From positions 1 to 63,583 of the forward strand of contig JBCBST010000002.1 in the NCBI GenBank assembly GCA_039819115.1: a DNA stretch of 63,583 nt, written 5' to 3'. Source of the DNA: JBCBST01 sp039819115. GTDB taxonomy: Bacteria > Bacteroidota > Rhodothermia > Balneolales > Balneolaceae. The notes beneath the pieces are model-generated. The model was not told the DNA's origin. It was given only the letters and a program-made list of their open reading frames with translations, and made no database searches. Shown here piece after piece: positions 34,019-41,917 of the stretch (its first letter is position 1; each line of letters starts with the position of its first letter). The position numbers and the translations under genes are program-made.

Positions 34019-34522
34019 TTACTTTTGCGGTATCGAAACACTATTACTCACCAGCCAAAGGTCTTTATCGGCCTCCAGATTATTTCCAATATCTGCCAAA
34101 GAGTTACGAAAGCTTATAACACCCACCATAGCATACTTGGCATCGATTTCCCTTTTTGCCTTAAATTCTTTGATTAAAGTTACCGGTTTTGGCGGAAGTA
34201 TAGTTGTTTTCAAAGCCCCTATAATTACTAGATCTCTGAAAGGATGGGAGATTTCATCACTCCCTATATAAGGAATTAGAATTGGATAGTTAGTGGAATG
34301 ATACAAAGTATCAGTTGACGACTTTTCGGATTCCAGGTACATTCTGATCCAAAGGCTATCCCGTCCTATCTCTTCAAATGTAAGAGAAAATGTAACTTGA
34401 GAATATTGGGATACTTCACGCAATTCTGTGACGATATCGGGAACATCAGAGCCCTGCTCATTGTCGCATGAACTAGCATATAGTGCAATGGTCAGTACTA
34501 GAAAAAAAAATATCCTGGTCAT
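34019..34522 (-). CDS. tandem paralogous lipoprotein, copy 3
   Basis: 167-aa lipoprotein (lipobox ASSC, Cys19) of no family known to me. It is the last of three tandem paralogues on the minus strand. Shared features are CDNEQ after the lipid Cys, VPDI, LTFEEIGRDSLWIRMYLESEKS, DTLYHS, TTILPP and the C-terminal DLWLVSNSVSIP. It is predicted to be beta-rich and anchored to a membrane. It follows copy 2 after about 36 bp, a spacer whose first 29 bp are identical to the spacer before copy 2, so the duplication included non-coding DNA. Confidence 0.7.
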   Translation of the reverse strand: MTRIFFFLVLTIALYASSCDNEQGSDVPDIVTELREVSQYSQVTFSLTFEEIGRDSLWIRMYLESEKSSTDTLYHSTNYPILIPYIGSDEISHPFRDLVIIGALKTTILPPKPVTLIKEFKAKREIDAKYAMVGVISFRNSLADIGNNLEADKDLWLVSNSVSIPQK

Positions 34523-34558
34523 GATGGAAAGGATTTCAAACGGTACGATTCGAATAGG

Positions 34559-35068
34559 TTATCTAGCTGGTATTGATACACTATTACTCACCATCCAGAG
34601 TTCTTTTTCATATCCAGTACTTTGTTCAGCTTCCTGTTCACTCTCATAAAAGCTTAGAACTGCAATTATAGAATAGGAATCTTTGGTTCGTCTCTTAGTC
34701 TTGTACTCATGTGTTAATACCTTCGATTCCGGAGGTAACACAGTTGTCGTTAAACGGCCCAGGATAAAGATCCCACTAAAAAGAGGCGTTAGAGATATAT
34801 CATCTTTACCGATGTGAGAAATCAAGAACGGATATGTAGAAGAGTGGTATAAGGTGTCCGGTAAGAGCTTTTCAGATTCCATATAGATTCTAATCCACAA
34901 GCTATCTTGTCCAGCCTCTTCCTGGGTAATGGATAACGTAGTAAAAGGGGCTTGGGGTAACTCTTGAATCTCCAAAAGAACATCAGGAACACCCGTTTCC
35001 TGTTCATTGTCGCATGAACCGATACATAATGCACCTGTGAGTACTAGAAAAAAGCAGAATCTGGTCAT
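34559..35068 (-). CDS. tandem paralogous lipoprotein, copy 2
   Basis: 169-aa lipoprotein (lipobox IGSC, Cys19) with the same layout as its neighbours: CDNEQETGVPDVL, LSITQEEAGQDSLWIRIYM, PDTLYHSSTYPFLI, TTVLPP and ELWMVSNSVSIP. It has diverged at protein level from copies 1 and 3 while keeping strong identity at its ends and spacers. The function is unknown. It is probably cotranscribed with the broken trypsin-like lipoprotein upstream. Confidence 0.7.
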   Translation of the reverse strand: MTRFCFFLVLTGALCIGSCDNEQETGVPDVLLEIQELPQAPFTTLSITQEEAGQDSLWIRIYMESEKLLPDTLYHSSTYPFLISHIGKDDISLTPLFSGIFILGRLTTTVLPPESKVLTHEYKTKRRTKDSYSIIAVLSFYESEQEAEQSTGYEKELWMVSNSVSIPAR

Positions 35069-35100
35069 GATGGAAAGGATTTCAAACGGTACGATTCTAA

Positions 35101-35604
35101 CTACCTAGGTGGTATTGATACACTATTACTCACCAGCCAAAGTTCTTTATCACCTTCTTGGTTATTTCTAAGGTCAGCCATCGAGTTAACAAAATTAAAA
35201 ATCCCTACTATTGCATACGGATCGCTAGTGCGCCTTCTAATTTTTAGTTCCTCAATCAACGTTGTAGACTGCGGAGGTAAGATCGTTGTTATTAAGCCTC
35301 CTGAAATCAACATTCCTATAAAAGGGACTGATAATTCCCTATTACCAATATAAGACATGAGGAATGGGTACGTGCCGGAATGATATAAGGTATCCGGTAA
35401 TGATTTTTCAGATTTAAGGTACATTCGAACCCACAAACTATCCGCCCCAATTTCTTCTAATGTAAGGGATAAAGTGGTAGAGGGAGGCTGAGGTTGTTCA
35501 CGTAGCTCCAAAAGAATGTCAGGAACGTCCGCTTCCTGCTCGTTATCGCATGCGCTAATGACTAGGGTAACTGCCAGTGATAGAATACATAAGAGCTTTG
35601 TCAT
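35101..35604 (-). CDS. tandem paralogous lipoprotein, copy 1
   Basis: 167-aa lipoprotein if started at the ATG at 35604 (MTKLLCILSLAVTLVISAC, Cys19); an upstream in-frame ATG at 35649 would spoil the signal and overlap the preceding gene. It shares CDNEQEADVPDILLELRE, LTLEEIGADSLWVRMYLKSE, DTLYHSGTYPFLM and ELWLVSNSVSIP with copies 2 and 3. It starts 11 bp after the stop of the trypsin-like pseudogene, so the four genes form one apparent operon. No function can be assigned. Confidence 0.7.
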   Translation of the reverse strand: MTKLLCILSLAVTLVISACDNEQEADVPDILLELREQPQPPSTTLSLTLEEIGADSLWVRMYLKSEKSLPDTLYHSGTYPFLMSYIGNRELSVPFIGMLISGGLITTILPPQSTTLIEELKIRRRTSDPYAIVGIFNFVNSMADLRNNQEGDKELWLVSNSVSIPPR

Positions 35605-35614
35605 GACGTTAGGG

Positions 35615-37200
35615 TTATTGTTGGCGGTAAGAATGAAACCGGGTTTCAAAAGGGCCTATATCAATGCCTTCATCACAGAGCTCAGAATTCAGCCATCCAT
35701 TTGCATAGGCACATCCCGTATGCACGCTGCCTACCGTATAGCGGGCACCGGATAGCACCGAGCTAACGTTACCACCTGTAGTGCTGAATCGACCGATATG
35801 AAACCCTACCAACATTACTTCGAAATCGTAGATGGAGTAATGTCCGCTGCTATAGCTGTTTGTGATGACAGGAGCCCCTTCATCACCATTAGAGCTACTA
35901 TAATCGGTTGTGGATACACATATAAACATATAGTTCACCTCATCTTTGGTTACATAAGCATCAGCACATGATTTGGTGATTTTGCCTGTGGTTAACCCGG
36001 TTGTACTGCCCACTTTATGAATGTTCATATTTCTATAAGGCCAGCTGGCGTTATCTGTTACATAATATCCGTATAAGTCGTCAGTGTCTAGTAACTCTAT
36101 GCTGTTGATGATATACGGCTGGGCAATAACTCCAACAGGTGCCGATTGGGAGAACGAAGGGGTTGGAAAGTATTCAACCAAGGCCACATTGCTGTATTTG
36201 CACTGGTAGCCATCGGTACAATAAGAGTCACCAGTATATTTGGTAAAGCTTTTTCGGTCCACCACTTCAAAACCCAGTTCGGTTTGCCCCTGCCAGAAGT
36301 CGCCCCCATCCAGATCAGCAAATTCCTCCGTACAATCCGATGCGGTTACAAAGCCTTTACGAGAGTTATATACTCCAAACAACACGTTTAATCCCAATGT
36401 GCATGCACTTCCTTTGTCATTTTTGACCCGTACCCCACCTACAAACGTAGACTGGGGGCTTTGAAGGGTGTAGTTTGTATTTCCTCCATTTCCAGTCTCT
36501 CCCTCGGGAATATGCCCTCCGCCACTGCTACCGCCGCCTCCCCCGCTGCCGTTTCCACCCCCGCCTACCGGATAACATTCGTCATCAAAGGTTTCAAATA
36601 CGGCATCGGGTCCGTCGCAATTGGTAAATGATCGTGAATGGCCCATACTCATTTGTTCAGCAAATTCAATGATGACCGCTTCAAGAGGGATTTCAAAGCT
36701 GTTGAGTTTGGCATGGATAAATGGGGTGGCTTCCTCCACGTTTTCTGTACTGAGCACAATTCGATCGGCAGATTCATCAATGTCGAGGAACGCCATGCCC
36801 GGTATGTCTATGGTGAATCCTCTGATGAGTTCTCTCCAGGCCGCCAGTTCTTTGAACTCGTAGGTTGCAGGTGCAAAGGTTATTCCGGCCGCACCTTTTC
36901 GTTTGGTCTCTTTTACCAGTTCGGGATGCAGGGTCGAGAGCACATCAAAAACCTTAGAGGCATTAAGAGCCGATTTTCCTTTTTGTGCGGCTGAGGTGAC
37001 CAGGACAACAAAGGTGCGTCGTCGTTAAGCTGGTACCCACCAAAACCGTCCAGATTTTCATTCATATGCACGAGCACATCATCCATAGTATGAAACAAAT
37101 GAGGCGCCGGAGGTTCTGTTTTGATGTTTGCATCCTGTATGCCTTCACAGTTGACAAGGATGAATAGGAAGATGAAAGAGAAGAAATGTTTTAAACTCAT
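35615..37200 (-). pseudogene. frameshifted trypsin-like lipoprotein, catalytic triad apparently lost
   Basis: An N-terminal lipoprotein segment (37200 down to about 37020; lipobox LVNC, Cys18, then HTMDDVLVHMNENLDGFGGY) and a C-terminal segment (about 37018 to 35615; from RTFVVLVTSAA) lie in different frames. A single missing base in the GACGACG tract at about 37016-37024 would join them into one protein of about 528 aa. The C-terminal part looks like a chymotrypsin fold behind a Gly/Ser linker. The His site reads FVTASDC where TAxHC is expected, the Asp site KYSNVALVEY where YSDxAL is expected, and the Ser site NGDEGAPV where GDSGxPV is expected. It could be a pseudogene, a sequencing error in a pseudoprotease gene, or a phase-variable tract. 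Confidence 0.7.
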
Positions 37201-37593
37201 ATCTTAAGTCCCGCTTTTATTCTTAAGAGATATCAGTTATTAAATAAATGCTCCTAGGGGCTAACGTCAATACAGCAAAAACGCTTTTCGACGAATGACA
37301 TATAACTGGGGTCATTCACCAAAATTTTTCGATAGAAAACATATATTTTTCGACTAAACGTCTGTATAAAAGAGGAGAAAACACTGAATCAGCATGGATA
37401 TATGCTAATTTCTAACCCGATTTTTTCCGTTTCTGAGCGTGATACTGCCTAAGCCACCTCGGCTTTTTTGGCTCCGCAGGAATCGCGGACAACCAGTGTG
37501 GGGGTGATCAGGGTGCGATGGATAAGTTGGTAAAGCGTATAAGTTAGCGACGTCGTAGCTATGTATTGAATTTGCAATAAAACTAAAACGAAG
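37201..37593. other. non-coding stretch upstream of the trypsin-like gene
   Basis: About 390 bp without a supported gene. It contains three (T)TTTTCGA words at 37285-37291, 37325-37332 and 37346-37353, in the region expected to hold the promoter of the minus-strand lipoprotein operon. There is also a small AATGAC...GTCATT hairpin (37294-37299 and 37311-37316), and the first 82-bp direct repeat copy at 37448-37529. The last 60 bp lie just downstream of the toxin gene. No tRNA, terminator or transposase was seen. Confidence 0.5.
37448..37529. repeat. 82-bp direct repeat, left copy (remnant of the regulator 3' end)
   Basis: Matches 38181-38262 with two substitutions by direct comparison. On the minus strand it still encodes the last residues of the GntR-LacI regulator, LITPTLVVRDSCGAKKAEVA and its stop, but with no gene body attached. 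The two copies flank a 651-bp segment that carries the toxin-antitoxin pair. Confidence 0.9.
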
Positions 37594-37896
37594 TTATCTG
37601 GTACGATCTTTCCAGATTTTAGTATCTCTGAAGGTGTTAAAAACAGCGATGATTAAAATCCTACGGTGTTTTTCTTCAATTCGGTAATGCACCATAAAAG
37701 GATACTTTTGTAATGGTAAACACCGAATATCCTGATAACGGATTTGATAGTATGGGCTTAGTTTAAGTTTGTTTAGTGTGTTGTTTACATATTCCTCAAA
37801 CTCTTTGCCAAGTCCGATCTCTTGATCCTCGTAGTAATTAATTGCTTCCTGAATATCCTGAACGGCCCGTTTGTCTATATCTAAGGCCAGTTCCAT
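37594..37896 (-). CDS. ParE/RelE-type toxin
   Basis: 100-aa basic protein with the RelE/ParE fold. An N-terminal helix is rich in charged residues (DIDKRAVQDIQEAINYYEDQ), a second helical stretch follows (GKEFEEYVNNTLNKL), and the beta-strands end in RCLPLQKYPFMVHYRIEE and RRILIIAVFNTFRD. The YPFMVHYRI strand and late FNT are typical of ParE-like gyrase toxins and RelE mRNA interferases; which target applies cannot be told. The start abuts the antitoxin stop with no spacing, and antitoxin-first order is the norm. It lies inside the repeat-bounded insertion. Confidence 0.85.
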   Translation of the reverse strand: MELALDIDKRAVQDIQEAINYYEDQEIGLGKEFEEYVNNTLNKLKLSPYYQIRYQDIRCLPLQKYPFMVHYRIEEKHRRILIIAVFNTFRDTKIWKDRTR

Positions 37897-38106
37897 TTAT
37901 CCCTCTTTAAAACGAAAAGAGCTGCGGGCACTTTCCCAGGAAATGACGTCTTCTTCTTTTAACGTCTTCAACCGCTCCAACACAATTTTTTGATGTTCCT
38001 CAGGTATCTCACGCATATCGGGTGCTACCTCAAGACCAAGCTCTTGAATGAATTCCATGAACATATCGAATTTCTGATCGGGCACACGTAGAGTTATCTC
38101 TTTCAT
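37897..38106 (-). CDS. antitoxin of the ParE/RelE-type pair (addiction module component)
   Basis: 69-aa protein. The N-terminus is a short strand (MKEITLRVPDQKF) like ribbon-helix-helix or addiction-module-component antitoxins. An acidic helical middle (EIPEEHQKIVLERLKTLKEE) and a C-terminal toxin-binding tail (ISWESARSSFRFKEG) follow. It directly precedes the toxin and would be expected to neutralise it and autoregulate the pair. A short region before its start (38107-38180) separates it from the regulator end and should hold the promoter. Confidence 0.8.
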   Translation of the reverse strand: MKEITLRVPDQKFDMFMEFIQELGLEVAPDMREIPEEHQKIVLERLKTLKEEDVISWESARSSFRFKEG

Positions 38107-38180
38107 GTTTACGGCTTTGATACTGTGTTATCCTAAAGAACAGAATTTTGTAATCGAAAGGAAGCGAAATCTGAAAGAAC

Positions 38181-38262
38181 CCTAAGCCACCTCGGCTTTT
38201 TTGGCTCCGCAGGAATCGCGGACAACCAGTGTTGGGGTGATCAGGGTGCGATGGATAAGCTG
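38181..38262. repeat. 82-bp direct repeat, right copy (functional 3' end of the regulator gene)
   Basis: Partner of 37448-37529 (80 of 82 positions identical). This copy is the working 3' end of the GntR-LacI regulator gene. The geometry of an intact gene end plus a displaced duplicate, with a mobile-type toxin-antitoxin pair between them, resembles integration at a gene 3' end with duplication of the target. Confidence 0.9.
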
Positions 38263-39300
38263 TTCGTCATCGCCTTCGATACGATGGATAAGCTTATCAA
38301 TGGCTAACTGCCCAATGCGTTCCACATCCTGTTTGATGGTGGTAAGAGGAACCGGGGCAAACTCAGCTTGCTGGATGTCATCAAATCCAACAATGGCCAC
38401 ATCATCCGGTACGCTATAGCCTAATTCCATTACTCTACGGATGAAACCAATAGCCGATAAATCGTTGTAGGAGAAAAAGGCGGTGGGCTTATCATCCATT
38501 TCGTGGAACATGTTGGCCAGCCCTACTCCGGAACCATAATCTTTATGCACATCATCATTGATGGTGCGGAGTACATAATCAGATCGGAATTCCAAACCGT
38601 AATCGGCTAATGCTTTCCGATAGCCAATCTGTCGTACATCACCCAGTGCATTCTCTCTTGGACTGTTCAGATATCCGATTTTTGCATGACCAAGGGAAAT
38701 CAAATGAGCGGTACCCATGTACGCCCCTTTTTTATGATCAGAGCCCACATACCAGATGTCCTCATCAGAAGTGTAGGAAACCATTACATATGGGAAATTC
38801 TGCTCATGCAGCGAGCGGACCACTTCGGGTGCATGGGCTTCTTTGATCAGGGAAGCAATAATCATCCCTTTTACTCCCATCCGTTTGAAGTTCTCGATCT
38901 GCCCTTCCTCTTTATTGGCCTGGTTTGCACTATTCGACAGAAGTACCGTATAGTCTTTGTTGTACGCCGTATCTTCCACCGTATGGGCAATTTGGGAGAA
39001 GAACGGGTTTTTCACATCCTGTAAAACCAATCCGATGGAATTTATCCCAGTCGTTTGCATCACCTGAGGTGGGGCCGCTACAAACGTTCCTTTACCTACT
39101 CTGCTGTACAGATAGCCTTCATCAATTAAGGTAGATAGGGCTCCTTTGATGGTTATCAGGCTTACATCGTATTCTTCAGCTAGGAGCTTATGCGATTTAA
39201 GCTGTTCTCCCTCTTTCAACACACCCGAGGCAATCCTGCTCTTTATGTCTTCGATAATCTGGACATACAGTGGTGTTGATTTCTGAAAATCTATCGGCAT
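38182..39300 (-). CDS. GntR-LacI hybrid transcriptional regulator (AraR-like)
   Basis: 372-aa DNA-binding regulator. The N-terminal GntR winged helix (about 1-75) has PLYVQIIEDIKSRI, LAEEYDVSLITIKGAL and GYLYSRVGKGTFV. The C-terminal LacI-type sugar-binding domain (about 88-360) has IGLVLQDVKNPFFSQIAHTVE, GMIIASL, AYMGTAHLISLGHAKIGYL, AFFSYNDLSAIGFIR and VAIVGFDDIQQAEFAPVPLTTIKQD. This architecture is that of B. subtilis AraR. A 17-bp palindrome 17 bp before its ATG matches sites before the TonB operon and the TRAP/uronate operon. It is therefore probably an autoregulated repressor of both, released by a uronate-derived ligand (inference). Its 3' end is duplicated at 37448. Confidence 0.9.
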   Translation of the reverse strand: MPIDFQKSTPLYVQIIEDIKSRIASGVLKEGEQLKSHKLLAEEYDVSLITIKGALSTLIDEGYLYSRVGKGTFVAAPPQVMQTTGINSIGLVLQDVKNPFFSQIAHTVEDTAYNKDYTVLLSNSANQANKEEGQIENFKRMGVKGMIIASLIKEAHAPEVVRSLHEQNFPYVMVSYTSDEDIWYVGSDHKKGAYMGTAHLISLGHAKIGYLNSPRENALGDVRQIGYRKALADYGLEFRSDYVLRTINDDVHKDYGSGVGLANMFHEMDDKPTAFFSYNDLSAIGFIRRVMELGYSVPDDVAIVGFDDIQQAEFAPVPLTTIKQDVERIGQLAIDKLIHRIEGDDEQLIHRTLITPTLVVRDSCGAKKAEVA

Positions 39301-39316
39301 AGGAATCTACGAAGTT

Positions 39317-39333
39317 AATATACCTAATATACT
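39317..39333. promoter_or_regulatory. putative operator before the GntR-LacI regulator
   Basis: AATATA-CCTAA-TATACT, one mismatch from a perfect 6-5-6 palindrome, 17 bp upstream of the regulator start codon. It is nearly identical to 49352-49368 and 6945-6961. The position suggests autoregulation. Confidence 0.7.
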
Positions 39334-39372
39334 CAATAATCCTACTCAAATCCACCTCTCAGACGTGAAAGC

Positions 39373-40155
39373 CTATGAAGTATACACCTTAAAGTTAGCG
39401 TATTCAACAACTAAAGGCGCCATTTGGCGGAAACCGATTTTTCCACCTCCCAATATCGGACCATAAGAAGAACCGTCATCTGTCCAGTGAAGAACCGGTA
39501 ACTCGTTGATAGAGAATCGAATAACTCCCCGATCTTTTACCAGTTCCATACGGTAGGGAGGTTGTGCATCCACGACCGACGGAATGGGGTCGGCACCGGT
39601 GGCAACGGAATGAAATCCTTTACTTTTTCTGAGATTACAGATGTGAAAAGCACGCTCGGTAACCTGTTTCCGTCTGAAATAGGAAATATGATACGTGTTC
39701 AGCTCCCCGCTGTGATATTGTTTGTACTGTCCATCCCGGGCGGAAAGTGAAGGATCGAAAATGGAACCTCCTTCCAGGTTGGCGGCTCCAAAAAAAAGCA
39801 TGGCCAAACCAGGTTCTTCGATGGGATAAAAGTCCCAGGTTACCCGGATCTGTCCGGGGAAGTCTTCGGGGCACCAGAATACAAAATGAGCACGTTTGCC
39901 GGCCGAAAGGGGAAGTGCATTTTGCATCCGAAGGCGCTGACGCTCAAACGTGAGATGAGCAGAACCCTCCAGGATAAAATCAGCCACATCATCGGGGTGA
40001 GAAAACGGGTTTTCGTAAATGAGGGTGTTCATATCGGAGCTGGTATCCGACTCCCCTCTTTGTATGAACCTGCCCCGGCTCAGCAGTGGAACACATACAG
40101 CCCCTCCCAAGGCGGAAAAGGCTGTTTTAAGGTATGCTCTTCGGTTCAGGTTCAT
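39373..40155 (-). CDS. DUF1961 family protein with twin-arginine-like signal
   Basis: 260-aa exported protein. The N-terminus NRRAYLKTAFSALGGAVCVPLL looks like a Tat signal (Arg-Arg, then a moderately hydrophobic stretch). The rest is DUF1961-like and beta-rich, a lectin-type sandwich: RAHFVFWCPEDFPGQIRVTWDF, GDLAMLFF-like GLAMLFFGAANLEGG, FHICNLRKSKGFH and a late IGFRQMAPLVVEYANFKVY. It is last in the uronate operon, 9 bp after kdgK. DUF1961 genes recur in polysaccharide utilisation loci; the enzymatic role is not established to my knowledge. Confidence 0.75.
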   Translation of the reverse strand: MNLNRRAYLKTAFSALGGAVCVPLLSRGRFIQRGESDTSSDMNTLIYENPFSHPDDVADFILEGSAHLTFERQRLRMQNALPLSAGKRAHFVFWCPEDFPGQIRVTWDFYPIEEPGLAMLFFGAANLEGGSIFDPSLSARDGQYKQYHSGELNTYHISYFRRKQVTERAFHICNLRKSKGFHSVATGADPIPSVVDAQPPYRMELVKDRGVIRFSINELPVLHWTDDGSSYGPILGGGKIGFRQMAPLVVEYANFKVYTS

Positions 40156-40163
40156 GAGGTCGC

Positions 40164-41198
40164 TTACCGCTCTACCCGGCCACCACCTCCGCTTGTAATC
40201 AGCTTTTCGATTTCGCTTACGGAAACCAGGTTCATATCGCCCGGTATGGTATGTTTGAGACAGGAAGCGGCAACGGCAAATTCGAGTGCTTCGCGGGTAT
40301 TTGCTTTCGTGATTAATCCATAAATCAATCCACTGGCAAATGAATCACCACCACCCACACGGTCAACAATCTGGATGTCATATTGTGTAGACCGGGTTGG
40401 AGTTACACAATCCTTATCGTCATGCAGAAGAGCACTCCAACCATTACGGCTGGCTGAGAAACTTTCCCGTAACGTTATAGCTACGGTGTCAAAACCGTAC
40501 TGCGATTTGAGCTTTTTAGCCAGCAAAACATAGCCTTCCTCATCCAGCTCGGCGGACTCAACATCGGTTGTACCTGCCTTTAAGCCCAGGCTTTTGTCGG
40601 CGTCTTCTTCGTTGGCTATGCACACATCCACATATTCCATTAACGGATTCATTACCGCCTGTGCTTCTTCTGTAGTCCAAAGCTTGCTTCTGAAATTCAG
40701 ATCGCAGCTGATGGTTACACCGGCGCTTTTTGCAGCAATACAGGCGGCTTTAACCGCATGCTGTGCTTTGGTACCCAGGGCAGGAGTTATCCCTGTCCAG
40801 TGAAACCAGTCTTTCCCGTTAAACAGGGCATCCCAATCCACTTCATCGGCTGTCATTTGGGTAACGGAGGAATTGGCCCGGTCGTAAATGACTTTGGAAG
40901 CCCGCTGGCTGGCCCCGGTTTCAAGGAAGTAAATGCCCAATCGGTCACCACCACGGATGATGTAATCGGTATGCACCCCGAATTTACGAACCTGGTTTAC
41001 GGCGGCCTGTCCGATTTCGTGGGCAGGAACTTTGGTTACAAATGTACTTTCCAATCCAAAGTTGGATAGAGCGACGGCTACATTTGCTTCTCCACCACCA
41101 TAGGTAGCTCCCATTTCCTGCGCCTGTACAAACCGGGAAAAGCCAGGAGTGGCCAGTCTCAGCATAATTTCACCAAAAGTAACAACGTGTTTGTTCAT
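40164..41198 (-). CDS. kdgK: 2-keto-3-deoxygluconate kinase
   Basis: PfkB-family sugar kinase of 344 aa that phosphorylates KDG to KDPG with ATP. It has the N-terminal GGGEANVAVALSNFG motif, VTISCDLNFRSKLW mid-domain, the IANEEDADKSLG segment and the catalytic DRVGGGDSFASGL with the Asp base. It lies 3 bp after eda, its metabolic partner, and downstream of kduD in the same operon, completing the route from 5-keto-4-deoxyuronate to pyruvate and glyceraldehyde-3-phosphate. Confidence 0.92.
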   Translation of the reverse strand: MNKHVVTFGEIMLRLATPGFSRFVQAQEMGATYGGGEANVAVALSNFGLESTFVTKVPAHEIGQAAVNQVRKFGVHTDYIIRGGDRLGIYFLETGASQRASKVIYDRANSSVTQMTADEVDWDALFNGKDWFHWTGITPALGTKAQHAVKAACIAAKSAGVTISCDLNFRSKLWTTEEAQAVMNPLMEYVDVCIANEEDADKSLGLKAGTTDVESAELDEEGYVLLAKKLKSQYGFDTVAITLRESFSASRNGWSALLHDDKDCVTPTRSTQYDIQIVDRVGGGDSFASGLIYGLITKANTREALEFAVAASCLKHTIPGDMNLVSVSEIEKLITSGGGGRVER

Positions 41199-41200
41199 GG

Positions 41201-41848
41201 TTAAGATGATTTAGACTGACGGATGGTATCCATCAGGAGTTTTGCATTTTGAGTGAGTTTGGAATAATTCTTTTCGGCAATGGCCTGTTTATCGATCAGT
41301 GCGCTGCCCAGGCCTACTGCACAGGCACCTGCATTAAGCCAGTCTCCGGCGTTGGTAAGGGTAACCCCACCGGTCGGGATCAACTTGAGATGAGGCAAAG
41401 GAGCTTTTACTCCTTTAAAAAAGGGGATACCAACCACATCGGCAGGAAACACTTTCACGATATCAGCTCCTGCTTCATACGCGAGCTGAATCTCGGTAGG
41501 CGTGAAGCCACCAGGTATGGCCGCTACACCAAGCTGATGCGCTTTAGCAATTACATCGGGCTTGAATACCGGGCTGACCACATAAATGGCTCCGGCTTCG
41601 ATGGCCCTCCGCGCTTGTTCGGGTTGAGTAACCGAGCCAATTCCAACTAAGGCGTCGTCCTTAAAATGAGTGGAAATGGTTTCTATAACCTCAAATGTGT
41701 TGGGTGTTGAGAGGGTGATTTCAATGGATTTGACCCCACCTTCCAGCAAAGCTTCCGTCACGGGAAGGGCGTCTTCCGGGGTGGGTAATCGTAATACAGC
41801 TATGGCTGCATTATCTTCAATCTGTTGTACGATCTGGCTTCTATTCAT
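41201..41848 (-). CDS. eda: KDPG (and KHG) aldolase
   Basis: 215-aa class I aldolase that splits 2-keto-3-deoxy-6-phosphogluconate into pyruvate and glyceraldehyde-3-phosphate. The Glu of SIEITLSTP and the Schiff-base Lys of DIVKVFPAD are present, with IGSVTQPEQARRAIEAGA and LIPTGGVTLTN. Length and motifs match E. coli Eda (213 aa). It is in operon with kdgK and the uronate reductase. Confidence 0.93.
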   Translation of the reverse strand: MNRSQIVQQIEDNAAIAVLRLPTPEDALPVTEALLEGGVKSIEITLSTPNTFEVIETISTHFKDDALVGIGSVTQPEQARRAIEAGAIYVVSPVFKPDVIAKAHQLGVAAIPGGFTPTEIQLAYEAGADIVKVFPADVVGIPFFKGVKAPLPHLKLIPTGGVTLTNAGDWLNAGACAVGLGSALIDKQAIAEKNYSKLTQNAKLLMDTIRQSKSS

Positions 41849-41917
41849 TGTTGTTATTCGTTACATGCATGTTCTGTTTACCATGTGCTTATGGGGCATT
41901 TCAAAGCACGTCAGGTG

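Noticed and set aside
37016..37024. Programmed ribosomal frameshift in the trypsin-like gene
   Set aside because: No classic slippery heptamer or downstream structure is evident; a one-base indel in a short GAC repeat is the simpler reading.
37201..38262. Transposase, integrase or tRNA target near the toxin-antitoxin insertion
   Set aside because: I looked on both strands and found no such gene or tRNA; only the direct repeats support mobility.
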